Origin: Rhodothermales bacterium
GTDB taxonomy: Bacteria > Bacteroidota > Rhodothermia > Rhodothermales > Bin80
Assembly: GCA_022821875.1 (NCBI GenBank)
Contig: JAJECV010000140.1
Coordinates: 1-35,390 of the forward strand
DNA length: 35,390 nt
Direction: 5' to 3'
Shown here: positions 1 through 7,210 of the stretch, in pieces
Layout of the letters: every line of letters starts with the position of its first letter
Numbering within the stretch: the stretch's first letter is position 1
Made by a program: the position numbers and the translations under genes
The notes under the pieces: generated by a model
Database searches by the model: none
What the model saw: only the letters and a program-made list of their open reading frames with translations
What the model was told of the DNA's origin: nothing

Positions 1-351
1 AATCATGACGCTTCCCGGCATCTTGCAGGTCTGGAGCATGCCGTCAAGGTCGATGCGTGCGAGATCGTGGGCAAAGAGAAAGAGTCCGCCGTAACGGGTT
101 GTAAAATGACGTGTGGACAGATCCAGCAGGCGAGCATCCGCCTGAGGAGCACGGTGGACCTGCACGGCCTCCTGTCGTTGCTTGCGGGTTCGCCGCGGGA
201 GTTTCTTGAAGCCCGCCTCCCGCAGGATGCGTGCGACATTGGAGGGGCTGGCAGAGAAGTTTGTATATTCAGATGAATTTGGCGACTCTGCCGTTCTGAG
301 CGTGAGATAGGATCTGGCGTGTTCCGTCCATCTTTCTGGCGGAGCCTGCAC
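1..351 (-). CDS. Transposase-like protein, N-terminal fragment cut by window edge
   Basis: The minus strand holds an open frame that runs off the left edge with no stop; the remaining C-terminal part lies outside the window. The frame is open from about position 458, and the first plausible start is a GTG at 349-351, giving 117 visible residues. It contains a helix-turn-helix-like stretch (SNVARILREAGFKKLPRR) and then a segment reading FTTRYGGLFLFAHDLARIDL followed by a PGS motif. From memory, this resembles the N-terminal part of a transposase family in which a 'GLFLF..DL..L.L' segment precedes a 'GYPG' motif. Other frames over this stretch are open too but look compositional. The absence of an ATG may mean it is an old fragment. 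The transposase call is by resemblance only. Confidence 0.35.
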   Translation of the reverse strand, partial: MQAPPERWTEHARSYLTLRTAESPNSSEYTNFSASPSNVARILREAGFKKLPRRTRKQRQEAVQVHRAPQADARLLDLSTRHFTTRYGGLFLFAHDLARIDLDGMLQTCKMPGSVMI

Positions 352-628
352 ATGAATTAGGCGGCTGTGCTGATTTCGAGAGGGTTGCTTCCCGTTCGGC
401 TTTCCAATTGCAGGGGAGTAACGTGTGCAGTTCGGATTCCGGTGCCTTACCGATCCGTTTCAATGCCTTTTTTCCTGTCTCCGACGAATGCATGGTAGAT
501 TACATGTTCGGCCTTCCAAGGGTGCGTATTTTATTCAGCAACAAACAAACGATGTACATGACCTATGGTTATGCAACTTTTCGAATTCGTGTGCATTTAA
601 AGCATCCGAGTTTATCATTTTATACCAA

Positions 629-958
629 ATGTCACAAAATTCTATCCAAGACCATGGAGCCGGAGACGGTTCACTAAGCGAAGAGGATGTTAAAGCACTT
701 TGTCAAGGATTGAGAGATATGCTTACCAATCTTAGTGCACGGGACGAGTATTGGGAACGAATTAATAGGGAAGAGGCCGACCTGCAGGATAATCCCCCTA
801 GTCTACTTGACGAAATGGTGAGTATCCAGTCTACGCCTTGGGGCGTTGAGCCACGAATCTCGTTAGAGGACTGGACAGATGGTATGGCACGTGTGTGGGC
901 GAATGTGGGGAGATATCTCAGAATTGCAATGACTAAGACTTCCACGAGACTTCCGTGA
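629..958 (+). CDS. Small acidic hypothetical protein upstream of DUF2335 remnant
   Basis: This 109-residue frame begins with an ATG at 629 (MSQNSIQDHGAGDGSLSEED). The frame is open further upstream to 425, but that part has non-protein-like composition, so the internal ATG is preferred. The product is acidic and probably helical, with no signal peptide or membrane segment; its central part (LRDMLTNLSARDEYWERINR) looks like an amphipathic helix. I do not recognise a family. Its stop overlaps a GTG that opens the next frame (GTGA at 955-958), the usual arrangement of two translationally coupled genes, so it was probably co-transcribed with the DUF2335 gene that follows. That gene is broken, so this one may also be a leftover. 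Confidence 0.4.
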   Translation: MSQNSIQDHGAGDGSLSEEDVKALCQGLRDMLTNLSARDEYWERINREEADLQDNPPSLLDEMVSIQSTPWGVEPRISLEDWTDGMARVWANVGRYLRIAMTKTSTRLP

Positions 959-1423
959 AGGAATCAAAAGATAGTTATGCTGACGAACTGCGGGACAGTT
1001 CGCAGAACAAAGTGACAGAATAGGCAGAGGATTTATCCGAAGGGACAAAAGTCCTCCAATGTAGACTCGCCACAAGAGTTGGCCGTGCTTATGCGTACGG
1101 TAATCAGCAGGACTCGTGTGGAAGAGTACTCATGACCGATTCCACAAGCAGAACAGTTTGAAAAATACGAGAAAGTATTTCCAGGCGCAGCCAAAGAAAT
1201 TTTGGACATGGCTAAAGAAGAACAGCAGATCCGAAAGATGAGAATTGGCCTTGAGCGCCGCCGCATCAACGCAGCAACATCTGTATCATTCGGGATGATG
1301 AGTTTGGCGGGCATCGGTATTTTTCCGGGAATTTCATGGACGATTGTAGTTCCCCTGGGGCGCAGTGGAATGATCACCTTTCTTCTGCGTGAATTCTCAA
1401 AGGTCTTGAAATCTCGTCCGTAA
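955..1423 (+). pseudogene. DUF2335-type membrane protein, broken by frameshift and in-frame TGA
   Basis: The C-terminal part (1136-1423) reads PIPQAEQFEKYEKVFPGAAK, then EILDMA and a basic helix, and ends with a hydrophobic pair of segments (about 1285-1400) typical of DUF2335 predicted membrane proteins, whose hallmark is 'PGAAERIL.MA'. In the same frame just upstream are RTRVEEYS and then a TGA at 1133-1135, exactly where the family normally continues 'SGP.P'; a GGA-to-TGA change would explain it. The likely start, GTG at 955, is in another frame that ends at TAG 1021-1023, so at least one frameshift is also needed. Two independent lesions argue for a real pseudogene rather than a sequencing error. 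DUF2335 function is unknown; the family is frequent in mobile or accessory regions. Confidence 0.6.
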
Positions 1424-1531
1424 CCTGACTCCAGTCCCAGACAAAAAACTGTTTTCAGAGGGCCTCTTGATGAACAGATTTGAGCGGCAGTACACTTTGA
1501 TCTACCGCCGCTCAGTATACCGGAGGATGCT

Positions 1532-1729
1532 TTGAACTCAAACCCCGAAGATTGTCAGTGCTGGATAATATCCGTACGACAATCCATCTCTACTGACTAC
1601 ATTTCGTGTCTGGAGATTGTATCCGTTCCGCGGTATAATTCCGGGAGATCTGTTAAGGAAGTGACGAAGGAAACCGGAAGTCTTCGGGAATTTGAGGAAT
1701 TCATTGATGCGGGGACATTGGTCTCGTAG
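1532..1729 (+). CDS. Weak small ORF in an otherwise empty 370-bp gap
   Basis: The 1424-1795 gap has no recognisable gene. The only open frame of note starts with TTG at 1532 and gives 65 residues, the last third (SVKEVTKETGSLREFEEFID) looking like a charged helix. There is no clear ribosome binding site and no family resemblance. It may be a fragment of a decayed gene or not coding at all. Confidence 0.15.
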   Translation: MNSNPEDCQCWIISVRQSISTDYISCLEIVSVPRYNSGRSVKEVTKETGSLREFEEFIDAGTLVS

Positions 1730-1795
1730 AGAAATTAGAGGGATCGGATTTGTTTTCCCTGTCTGTATGATCTCATAGCTGTACTGATACCGATA

Positions 1796-2257
1796 TCACT
1801 CCTGCTTTGCCTTGAGGAATTCGCCGGCAATCATCTCCACCGCATCCTCCAGCACCATTAGAACCTCTTCTTTACTGGATGTGCCCGTAGATCTGCTAAA
1901 CATTCCCCCATCAGACAATCCAACCGTCATGGCAACGTTTCCACGATAAATCCAATGCACGACCTCTATATCAAACGATACGACACAACTACCATCTGGA
2001 TAAATGGCGAGTGCAGAAAAACGCAGGGCCCCCGGCGCAGAATCACGTACTGTGAATTCCGCCTGCCTCAGCGCTGACTCCGCCCCTGCCTTGACTGTAT
2101 CTTCAAGCGGGAGACACTGCCCCTGTTGATTTTCAACCATGGATGCATCAACACTGACTGCGTTGATTTCGGACAAAACATCCGGGTTCACATATTGTGC
2201 GGCAGATGAATCGACCACAAAAGCAAGTACCATGAAGAAGGGGATGAAGCGCAGCAT
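1796..2257 (-). CDS. Secreted hypothetical protein (153 aa)
   Basis: The protein starts with a clear Sec signal peptide: Met-Leu-Arg, a hydrophobic core (FIPFFMVLAFVV) and an Ala-rich end (SSAAQ), with cleavage expected near residue 20, so it should be periplasmic or exported. The mature part is about 130 residues with one pair of cysteines (QGQCLPLED and GSCVVSFD) that could form a disulfide, and a beta-rich central part (ALRFSALAIYPDGSCVVSFD). The end is a charged helix (MVLEDAVEMIAGEFLKAKQE). I recognise no family. It stands alone between decayed genes on the opposite strand. The ATG at 2257 is preferred because the signal peptide begins exactly there. Confidence 0.6.
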   Translation of the reverse strand: MLRFIPFFMVLAFVVDSSAAQYVNPDVLSEINAVSVDASMVENQQGQCLPLEDTVKAGAESALRQAEFTVRDSAPGALRFSALAIYPDGSCVVSFDIEVVHWIYRGNVAMTVGLSDGGMFSRSTGTSSKEEVLMVLEDAVEMIAGEFLKAKQE

Positions 2258-2538
2258 GGGACGATTGGAGTTTATTTCCTGAAATATACCAAATCTCCAT
2301 ACAACTTTCCTGAAACCCTGGGTACGTAATCTGCGCCTTGTGGACTGTTGAATTGGCTTACATTCAAGCCATCTTTACCGAATACCATGGTGCATGAAGA
2401 AGATCCTGATATATGTTAGTGTGTAAATCGGGAATTTCATACATTTTTTGAGCATATAAATTTTTGGAGAATTTCGGGAACAAGTTACTTGTACTTGCGT
2501 ACCAGCGTGTACTAGGTAATCCATAACCACCTGATTCC

Positions 2539-2730
2539 ATGTCAGAACGTCCAAAAACTCAGAACCAAGCGCATGAGATTGACATTCCAAAAAACGGCAC
2601 CCAAGAGCCGGTGGAGGAGGAGGAGTATGTCATAACACCATACGGCAAAGTTAGTAAGGAAACCATTCGTATCCTTGAGGAGGTCAAGGTTCGTAGAGCG
2701 CTGGCACTTAAACTTCTGGCCGATCATTAA
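2539..2730 (+). CDS. Antitoxin-like protein of Doc/Fic pair, copy 1
   Basis: This is a 63-residue protein with a disordered acidic N-terminal half (four consecutive Glu) and a helical C-terminal half (KVSKETIRILEEVKVRRALA). It precedes and overlaps a Doc/Fic-type toxin frame, the position of an antitoxin in a type II module. It is nearly identical to the copy at 3517-3705. The end of the gene overlaps the toxin frame at ATTAA (2726-2730). I do not recognise a named antitoxin family; the role is inferred from position, size and duplication with the toxin. The toxin of this copy is broken, so the antitoxin may now serve only to neutralise copy 2. Confidence 0.55.
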   Translation: MSERPKTQNQAHEIDIPKNGTQEPVEEEEYVITPYGKVSKETIRILEEVKVRRALALKLLADH

Positions 2731-2977
2731 GGAGCACTATCAAGTTACTTTAGACGATGCCTTGATCTGCAACGCACATGCCTTGGGCTCCCAGCCGATG
2801 GTTCTCAACCGGAATAGCCTCCTACCTGCACTCGGCAGACCCTATCATAGGTGCCACATAGAACTCCATGAGAAGGCAGTGGACCTTATCCATGCCGTTA
2901 TCCTGAATCATCCTTTCATGGATGGCAGTAAACATACGGCATTGCATCTCCTGGAAGTACTCATAAACCAGAGTTGA
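2675..2977 (+). pseudogene. Doc/Fic-type toxin, copy 1, truncated and active-site degenerate
   Basis: The frame carries the Doc/Fic signature in damaged form: HPFMDGSKHTA instead of the canonical HPF.DGNKRTA seen in copy 2, so the conserved Asn and Arg that bind nucleotide phosphates are replaced by Ser and His. The reading frame stops at TGA 2975-2977, where copy 2 continues AGT GGA TAC; beyond it, homology to the copy 2 C-terminus (VEDPVLYD against VEDLVLYD) continues in the same frame to about 3013. This is therefore a nonsense truncation of about 35-40 residues. The frame has a TTG at 2675 inside the antitoxin gene; the more natural N-terminus would be near 2726. Confidence 0.7.
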
Positions 2978-3044
2978 TACAGACCGGCAGTAGAAGATCC
3001 CGTACTGTACGATCTGACTTCGACGGTCACCCCCAAATAGAACT

Positions 3045-3285
3045 ACGCAAAGCAGGATTTCCGAAAAAATGAGGACTGCTCGTCCCCCTTCTCATGGGTA
3101 GAGCCTGTGTCAATGAGCACGATCTGAATGTCGTATTCAGGAGTGCGTTCCTTCCTTGAAGAGCACCGTATGGCGATGCAGGGTTTGATTGACGACTTGA
3201 GGGAGACGAACGCCCTTTTCGGTCATCTTGTGGGGAAAAAGATATCCTAACTTCGAATACCACATTGCCCTGAGAAGATCTTAAC
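3045..3285 (-). pseudogene. Insertion-sequence transposase remnant (C-terminal), copy A
   Basis: Read on the minus strand, this stretch gives, with frameshifts, a peptide GYLFPHKMTEKGVRLPQ then NQTLHRHTVLFKE. It aligns with the remnant at 13307-13702, which reads EYLLPSKPAEEGIRLY (stop) AVSHTLQRQTVLFKE. After one more single-base shift both continue with D(I/L)(Q/R)IV. DNA similarity extends to about 3045 (AAGCAGGATTTCCGAAAAA against GAGCGGATTCCCGGAAAAA). Neither copy has an intact frame. It lies between the two toxin-antitoxin copies and may have been involved in, or landed after, the duplication. Confidence 0.55.
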
Positions 3286-3988
3286 ATATATTTATGTATA
3301 AATCTGGATTTTTTGTATTCTGAGGTTCTTGCAAAACTAATACTCTAGGCTAAAAAGCGCTCCTGGGTGCACTCAGATGAATAAAAATCTTCAAGATTGC
3401 GAGTTCTGCAAGATGCTCTTCTGAGAGCATATAAAATTTTCCGGGAGATTTTCGGGAACAAGTTACTTGTACTTGCGTACCAGCGTGTATTAAGTCGTCC
3501 ATAACCGCCTGATTCCATGTCAGAACATCCAAAAACTCAAGACCAAGCATGTGAGATTGACATTCCAAAAAACGGCACACAAGAGCCGGTGGAGGAGGAG
3601 TATGTCATAACGCCATACGGCAAAGTTAGCAAGGAAACCCTTCGTATCATTGAGGAGGTGAAGGTTCGTCGAGCACTGGCACTTAAACTCCTGGCCGACC
3701 ATTAAGGAGCACTATCAAGTTACTTTAGACGATGCCCTGATCTGCAACGCACATGCCTTGGGCTCCAAGCCGATGGTTCTCAACCGGAATAGCCTTCTCT
3801 CTGCACTCGGCAGACCCTATCATGGGTACCATGAAGAACTCCATGAGAAGGCGGCGGCCCTTGTCCATGCAATTATATTGAATCATCCTTTCATGGATGG
3901 CAACAAGCGTACGGCATTATACCTGACAGAAATACTTCTGGATCGGAGTGGATACAGAATAACAGTGGAAGATCTTGTACTGTACGAT
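3274..3988 (+). repeat. Toxin-antitoxin direct duplication, copy 2 (intact)
   Basis: This is the second copy of the direct repeat described at 2399-3013. It contains an AT-rich leader, about 100 bp absent from copy 1, the antitoxin gene and most of the toxin gene. The shared leader immediately before the antitoxin (TTACTTGTACTTGCGTACCA in both) is the likely promoter/operator region of each copy; it contains the small palindrome-like AAGTTACTTGTACTT. Confidence 0.75.
3517..3705 (+). CDS. Antitoxin-like protein of Doc/Fic pair, copy 2
   Basis: This 62-residue protein matches copy 1 apart from a few substitutions and one Glu fewer. It has an acidic linker N-terminal region and a helical C-terminus (VSKETLRIIEEVKVRRALAL) that would be the toxin-contacting part by analogy with Phd-type and FicA-type antitoxins. 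The canonical (S/T)xxxE(G/N) inhibition motif of Fic antitoxins is not clearly present. The stop TAA (3703-3705) overlaps the toxin frame in the sequence ATTAA, implying tight coupling. Autoregulation with the toxin is likely from family behaviour, but no DNA-binding domain is obvious in so short a protein. Confidence 0.6.
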   Translation: MSEHPKTQDQACEIDIPKNGTQEPVEEEYVITPYGKVSKETLRIIEEVKVRRALALKLLADH

Positions 3989-4069
3989 AAATTCATTCTG
4001 ATTGCGAAGGGGGATGTAAGTTACGATCAGCTTTGTGCGTGGATGAAGTTGATCATTGAACCCGCGTAG
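3701..4069 (+). CDS. doc: Doc/Fic-family toxin, intact copy
   Basis: The frame ends with a full Fic/Doc core: HPFMDGNKRTA, which carries the catalytic His, the acidic metal-binding position and the Asn-Lys-Arg nucleotide-binding residues. Doc enzymes phosphorylate EF-Tu and Fic enzymes transfer AMP; at this small size the Doc (death-on-curing) subgroup is more likely. The N-terminal part (YQVTLDDAL) corresponds to the beginning of Doc proteins. The start is a problem: the frame opens after a TGA at 3659-3661 and has no ATG or GTG before 3773. An ATT at 3701 overlapping the antitoxin stop would give the expected ~122 residues, TTG at 3758 gives 103, and ATG at 3773 loses still more. Position 3701 is used because it retains the conserved N-terminus. 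Same layout as copy 1. Confidence 0.7.
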   Translation: MKEHYQVTLDDALICNAHALGSKPMVLNRNSLLSALGRPYHGYHEELHEKAAALVHAIILNHPFMDGNKRTALYLTEILLDRSGYRITVEDLVLYDKFILIAKGDVSYDQLCAWMKLIIEPA

Positions 4070-4526
4070 CCATTCCCGCGGCCGCCCTGCCTACAAGTCC
4101 GGCTAGTCTCGGTGACTCAAAAAATCCTCATCTCTCATACGGTACCACAAAAGGCGGGGATCTGCCAACATGTGGGTAAATCGCTAAGTTTAAAATAGCG
4201 TGTCAGGATTTCGATATTGGTAAGCGTGATCTTTTTCCGCCCGGAGATCAAAACCCATCCTGTGCGGAAATGGCATATTACGGCGGCGAATTTCTATCAG
4301 AATAGCAACCGTGACCGAACATAACGACAGTTTACCCTGTATCTCAGTTTCATTGTTCTACTCAATACGGCGGCACTCCATTGCAAATTTTAACGACTGA
4401 AGCTTTATCTTACTGTCTGCACCGGCTTTATCCGAATATTGATGCAAAATCTACAGTTGAGTCTGTCAATCTCGGCCCGTCCAAACATTCTAGTCCCACA
4501 AGTTCGCTCATAGAAAAGGTGGTGGT
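4070..4526. other. Intergenic stretch, no gene seen
   Basis: These 457 bases between the toxin and the multi-HTH gene contain stops in all frames and no convincing short gene, RNA gene or strong hairpin. The last bases before 4527 (AAAAGGTGGTGGT) include a plausible ribosome binding site for the HTH gene, and promoters for the defence block probably lie here, but no consensus box could be picked out with confidence. Confidence 0.4.
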
Positions 4527-5243
4527 ATGACCAGAGAGAATCGCGACAGACAGATCATTGAGCGCGTCCGGGCGGGCGAACTTCAGAAAGACATCGCCTC
4601 TCATATGGGGTTGAGCACCGCGAAGGTATGGCGAATCTGCATGAAGGCCGGGCTGTCAGGAAAACAAATGAAAAAGGAACGCAACCGCAAGATCCTAGAA
4701 CGCGTAGCCAACGGGGAAACTCGGGTCGCCGTTTCCAGAGAATTTGGCCTAAGCGTAAATATGGTGAGCCGCATCTGCAGGAACGAAGGGGTAGTGGCCT
4801 GGAAGCGGTTAACCAAACAGGAGTACCAGAAGCGGAACCATAAGATCATCGAACGTGTTCAGGCAGGCGAAAATCAGACCGCTGTCGGCAAAGAATTCGG
4901 GCTAACCGGAGTCCAGGTGGGTGTAATCTGCAAGCAGGCAGGCGTGTGCGTCCAAGATTTTCAGGAACGTAACCGCCAGATCTTTCGCCGCGTCCGGGAA
5001 GGGGAAGCCCGAAAAGATATTGCTTTAGACCTTGGATTATCAGTAAGCCGGGTACGCCAAATCTGCAGGCAAGCAGGACTGGGCAAGAAACAATTCGACA
5101 ACCAGAAACGGGCGGAACGAAATCAGCAGATCATTGAGCGCGTCCAGACCGGCGAAACCCTGAAAAATGTTGCCGCGGACTTTGGATTAACCCCAGGCAC
5201 GGTACGCAAGATTTGCAATGAAGCGGCAAACCCTCATGGCTAA
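4527..5243 (+). CDS. Five-module tandem helix-turn-helix protein
   Basis: The 238-residue protein is made almost entirely of five repeats of about 45 residues, at residues 4-44, 51-91, 102-142, 147-187 and 197-233. Each follows RN..II.RV..GE....VA..FGLS...V..IC..AG, a basic first helix and then a helix-turn-helix with a GLS turn and a V..IC recognition helix. There is no catalytic domain, signal peptide or membrane segment. Linkers are short and basic. An array of this sort should bind an extended or repeated DNA site (five contacts, potentially about 50 bp) in the cytoplasm. A GGTGGT sequence precedes the ATG. It lies about 210 bp upstream of the mod gene on the same strand, which suggests a regulator or accessory factor of the R-M block. 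The modules resemble Hin/resolvase-type or sigma-region-4-type HTHs in general form; I recognise no described family with five copies. Confidence 0.8.
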   Translation: MTRENRDRQIIERVRAGELQKDIASHMGLSTAKVWRICMKAGLSGKQMKKERNRKILERVANGETRVAVSREFGLSVNMVSRICRNEGVVAWKRLTKQEYQKRNHKIIERVQAGENQTAVGKEFGLTGVQVGVICKQAGVCVQDFQERNRQIFRRVREGEARKDIALDLGLSVSRVRQICRQAGLGKKQFDNQKRAERNQQIIERVQTGETLKNVAADFGLTPGTVRKICNEAANPHG

Positions 5244-5305
5244 GTTTCTGGAATTTAGACTTTATCTGCAGGCTGTTCATGGGAGGCTTCCGGCAGGATC
5301 AGAGA

Positions 5306-5334
5306 TTGAAAACTCCCCAAATATCCGTAAATTG
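5306..5334 (+). promoter_or_regulatory. Possible promoter before mod (weak)
   Basis: TTG at 5306-5308 is followed 19 bases later by TAAATTG at 5328-5334, a near match to the Bacteroidetes-type pattern TTG-N19-21-TAnnTTTG. Transcription would start near 5341 and leave a leader of about 110 bases before the mod ATG. The match is imperfect at the -7 box. Confidence 0.2.
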
Positions 5335-5452
5335 TCAGATCAGTGGTGAAGGTGGACCGAGGGGAATTAATTCCAAACAACAAAAACGGCTCTCTTTTCA
5401 CTGAACCTGACTGGAGAACAATTTTACTCAATACACAATTTACAGCAGCAGG

Positions 5453-7210
5453 ATGGGATCACGATCAAAGAACAAGCAGCGGCAGGTTGAACAGTATACC
5501 CATCAGGGAAAAGACCGGGTTAATAATCCACCTGTGGGGCTGGTTACCCCGGAAACTGACGGGAGAGAAGATGTGAAAACTTATCGGCATGATCCCCATT
5601 TAGACCCTCAACTGCAGTGGGCGGGAAAAGAGGAACGTACTTCCTTCGAAATTCCTACGGTCTCTCTTCATGTGCATGAGCGGATGGATCCCCATACCGT
5701 CATTGATGCCGTGTGCAAACAAACGGAGGATCCCCGGCAGTTATCTCTATTTTCTACGCCGGCAGAGAATCCGCCAATTCGCCAGGCGATTGAGTTTTAT
5801 CAGCATCGCCAGAATTGGACAAACAGACTGATCGCCGGGGACAGTCTCCTGGTGATGAACAGTTTATTGGAGAAGGAGGGACTTGGCGGGAAGGTGCAGA
5901 CAATCTATATTGATCCCCCTTACGGGGTCAAATATCGCTCCAATTTCCAACCATTTGTCAGCCAACCCAGTCCTACCGGTGATGATCAAGATAAAAACCT
6001 GACGGCTGAGCCGGAACAGATTCGTGCATTTCGTGACACATGGGAACTCGGGATCCATTCATACCTGGCCTATCTGCGGGATCGTCTGTTGTTGGCATAT
6101 GATCTGTTGCACGAAAGCGGGAGTTGTTTTGTGCAGATCGGTGACGAGAACATTCACCGTGTGGGGATGATCATGGACGAGATCTTCGGGGCGGAGAACC
6201 GGATTGCAACCATCACCTATGCCACGACGAGCGGGAGTTCGACAAACATTTTACCACAGGTTGCGGACTATCTTCTCTGGTACGCAAGGGATGCAAAAAG
6301 GATAAAATACCGAAAATTATATGAGCCACTAAATCGGAGGGGAATCGTTAAACTATTCAAAGGGAATGCAATGGTTGAACTTCCAAATGGAACCTGCCGA
6401 AGACTAACCAAAGAAGAGCAATTTGATCCAGATCAATACTTGCCAAAGGGTGCACGAATATATCGAAGACGAGATTTCGATTCACAGGGTGCTTCAACGA
6501 CAGGGAGATCGGAGCCGTATGAATGGAATGGGCGTACATTTTCCTGCCCGCCGGATAGACAATGGTCAATTTCTAAAGGAGGGATGGATCGACTTGCGGA
6601 ACTGGGGCGTCTGGATGCTTCCGAGGGACAAGTGAGGCTTTGCTGGAAACGGTATGAAGAGGAGGTTCCAGGAAAACCTATTCATAATCTCTGGTCGGCC
6701 CAAATGTCTGCACAGGGAAAGCGATATGTGGTTCAGACTGCGATTAAACCGATCCAGCGCTGCATCCTGATGACCAGTGATCCAGGAGACTTGGTGCTGG
6801 ATCCAACCTGCGGCAGTGGAACGACCGCTTATATTGCAGAGCAGTGGGGCAGAAGATGGATTACCTGTGATACTTCACGCGTGGCGATTGCCGTTGCGAA
6901 ACAGCGCCTGCTCACCGCTTTTTACGACTACTATGAGTTGGCACGCCCAAATGAGGGAGTTGGAGCCGGATTTCGCTATCACAGTGTGAAAACCGTCTCG
7001 CCAAAAATTCTGGGATATGACGAGGAGCCCAATCAGACCGTTTTATATGATCAGCCGCACAAAGATGGCCGTAAGATGCGGGTGGCGGGTCCATTCACCG
7101 TGGAAGCCGTTCCTGCACCAACGGTGAAGCCTCTGAGTGAGAGTAACAACGAAAATCCCCCCCCCCATTTTTTCTTTGGCCCGCTCGGGGGAAACAACCC
7201 GTCAAAATGA
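5453..7210 (+). CDS. mod: Type III-like DNA methyltransferase (Mod), truncated at C10 tract
   Basis: This frame encodes 585 residues of a beta-class amino-methyltransferase. The catalytic motif IV DPPY is at residues 154-157 (IYIDPPYG), and the AdoMet-binding motif I is near the end (LDPTCGSGTT, Asp450), followed by the GRRWITCDTSRVAIA segment. The motif order IV then I is that of beta-class and type III Mod enzymes; target recognition would lie between, about residues 220-430. Near residue 569 the frame enters ten C residues (7157-7166) and ends 16 codons later. The downstream frame 7137-8018 continues the protein as in full-length homologues (ARSGETTRQNDWRDELLKTG). With 9 or 12 C the whole would be 5453-8018, about 854-855 residues. 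The truncated form keeps both catalytic motifs but loses about 280 residues, probably the part that contacts Res. The ATG at 5453 has no good ribosome binding site, but the family-typical N-terminus (NNPPVGLVTPETD) supports it. Confidence 0.85.
   Translation: MGSRSKNKQRQVEQYTHQGKDRVNNPPVGLVTPETDGREDVKTYRHDPHLDPQLQWAGKEERTSFEIPTVSLHVHERMDPHTVIDAVCKQTEDPRQLSLFSTPAENPPIRQAIEFYQHRQNWTNRLIAGDSLLVMNSLLEKEGLGGKVQTIYIDPPYGVKYRSNFQPFVSQPSPTGDDQDKNLTAEPEQIRAFRDTWELGIHSYLAYLRDRLLLAYDLLHESGSCFVQIGDENIHRVGMIMDEIFGAENRIATITYATTSGSSTNILPQVADYLLWYARDAKRIKYRKLYEPLNRRGIVKLFKGNAMVELPNGTCRRLTKEEQFDPDQYLPKGARIYRRRDFDSQGASTTGRSEPYEWNGRTFSCPPDRQWSISKGGMDRLAELGRLDASEGQVRLCWKRYEEEVPGKPIHNLWSAQMSAQGKRYVVQTAIKPIQRCILMTSDPGDLVLDPTCGSGTTAYIAEQWGRRWITCDTSRVAIAVAKQRLLTAFYDYYELARPNEGVGAGFRYHSVKTVSPKILGYDEEPNQTVLYDQPHKDGRKMRVAGPFTVEAVPAPTVKPLSESNNENPPPHFFFGPLGGNNPSK

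Larger units (their letters stand above)
2399..3013 (+). repeat. Toxin-antitoxin direct duplication, copy 1 (decayed)
   Basis: This stretch is the first copy of a long direct repeat whose second copy lies at 3274-3988, about 975-978 bp downstream. The most conserved part runs from the antitoxin leader (GGGAACAAGTTACTTGTACT in both) through the toxin gene. Copy 2 has about 100 extra bases in the leader (about 3330-3425). Copy 1 has an extra glutamate codon in the antitoxin and a nonsense mutation in the toxin. Confidence 0.75.

Noticed and set aside
67..677. Several overlapping short ORFs on both strands in the first 700 bp
   Set aside because: Only the minus-strand frame with the HTH and GLFLF segments (1-351) and the plus-strand frame from 629 look like protein; the rest are other-frame readings with poor composition.
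5343..5576. Open frame overlapping the beginning of mod
   Set aside because: It overlaps the family-typical Mod N-terminus in a different frame, its composition is not protein-like, and it has no independent support.
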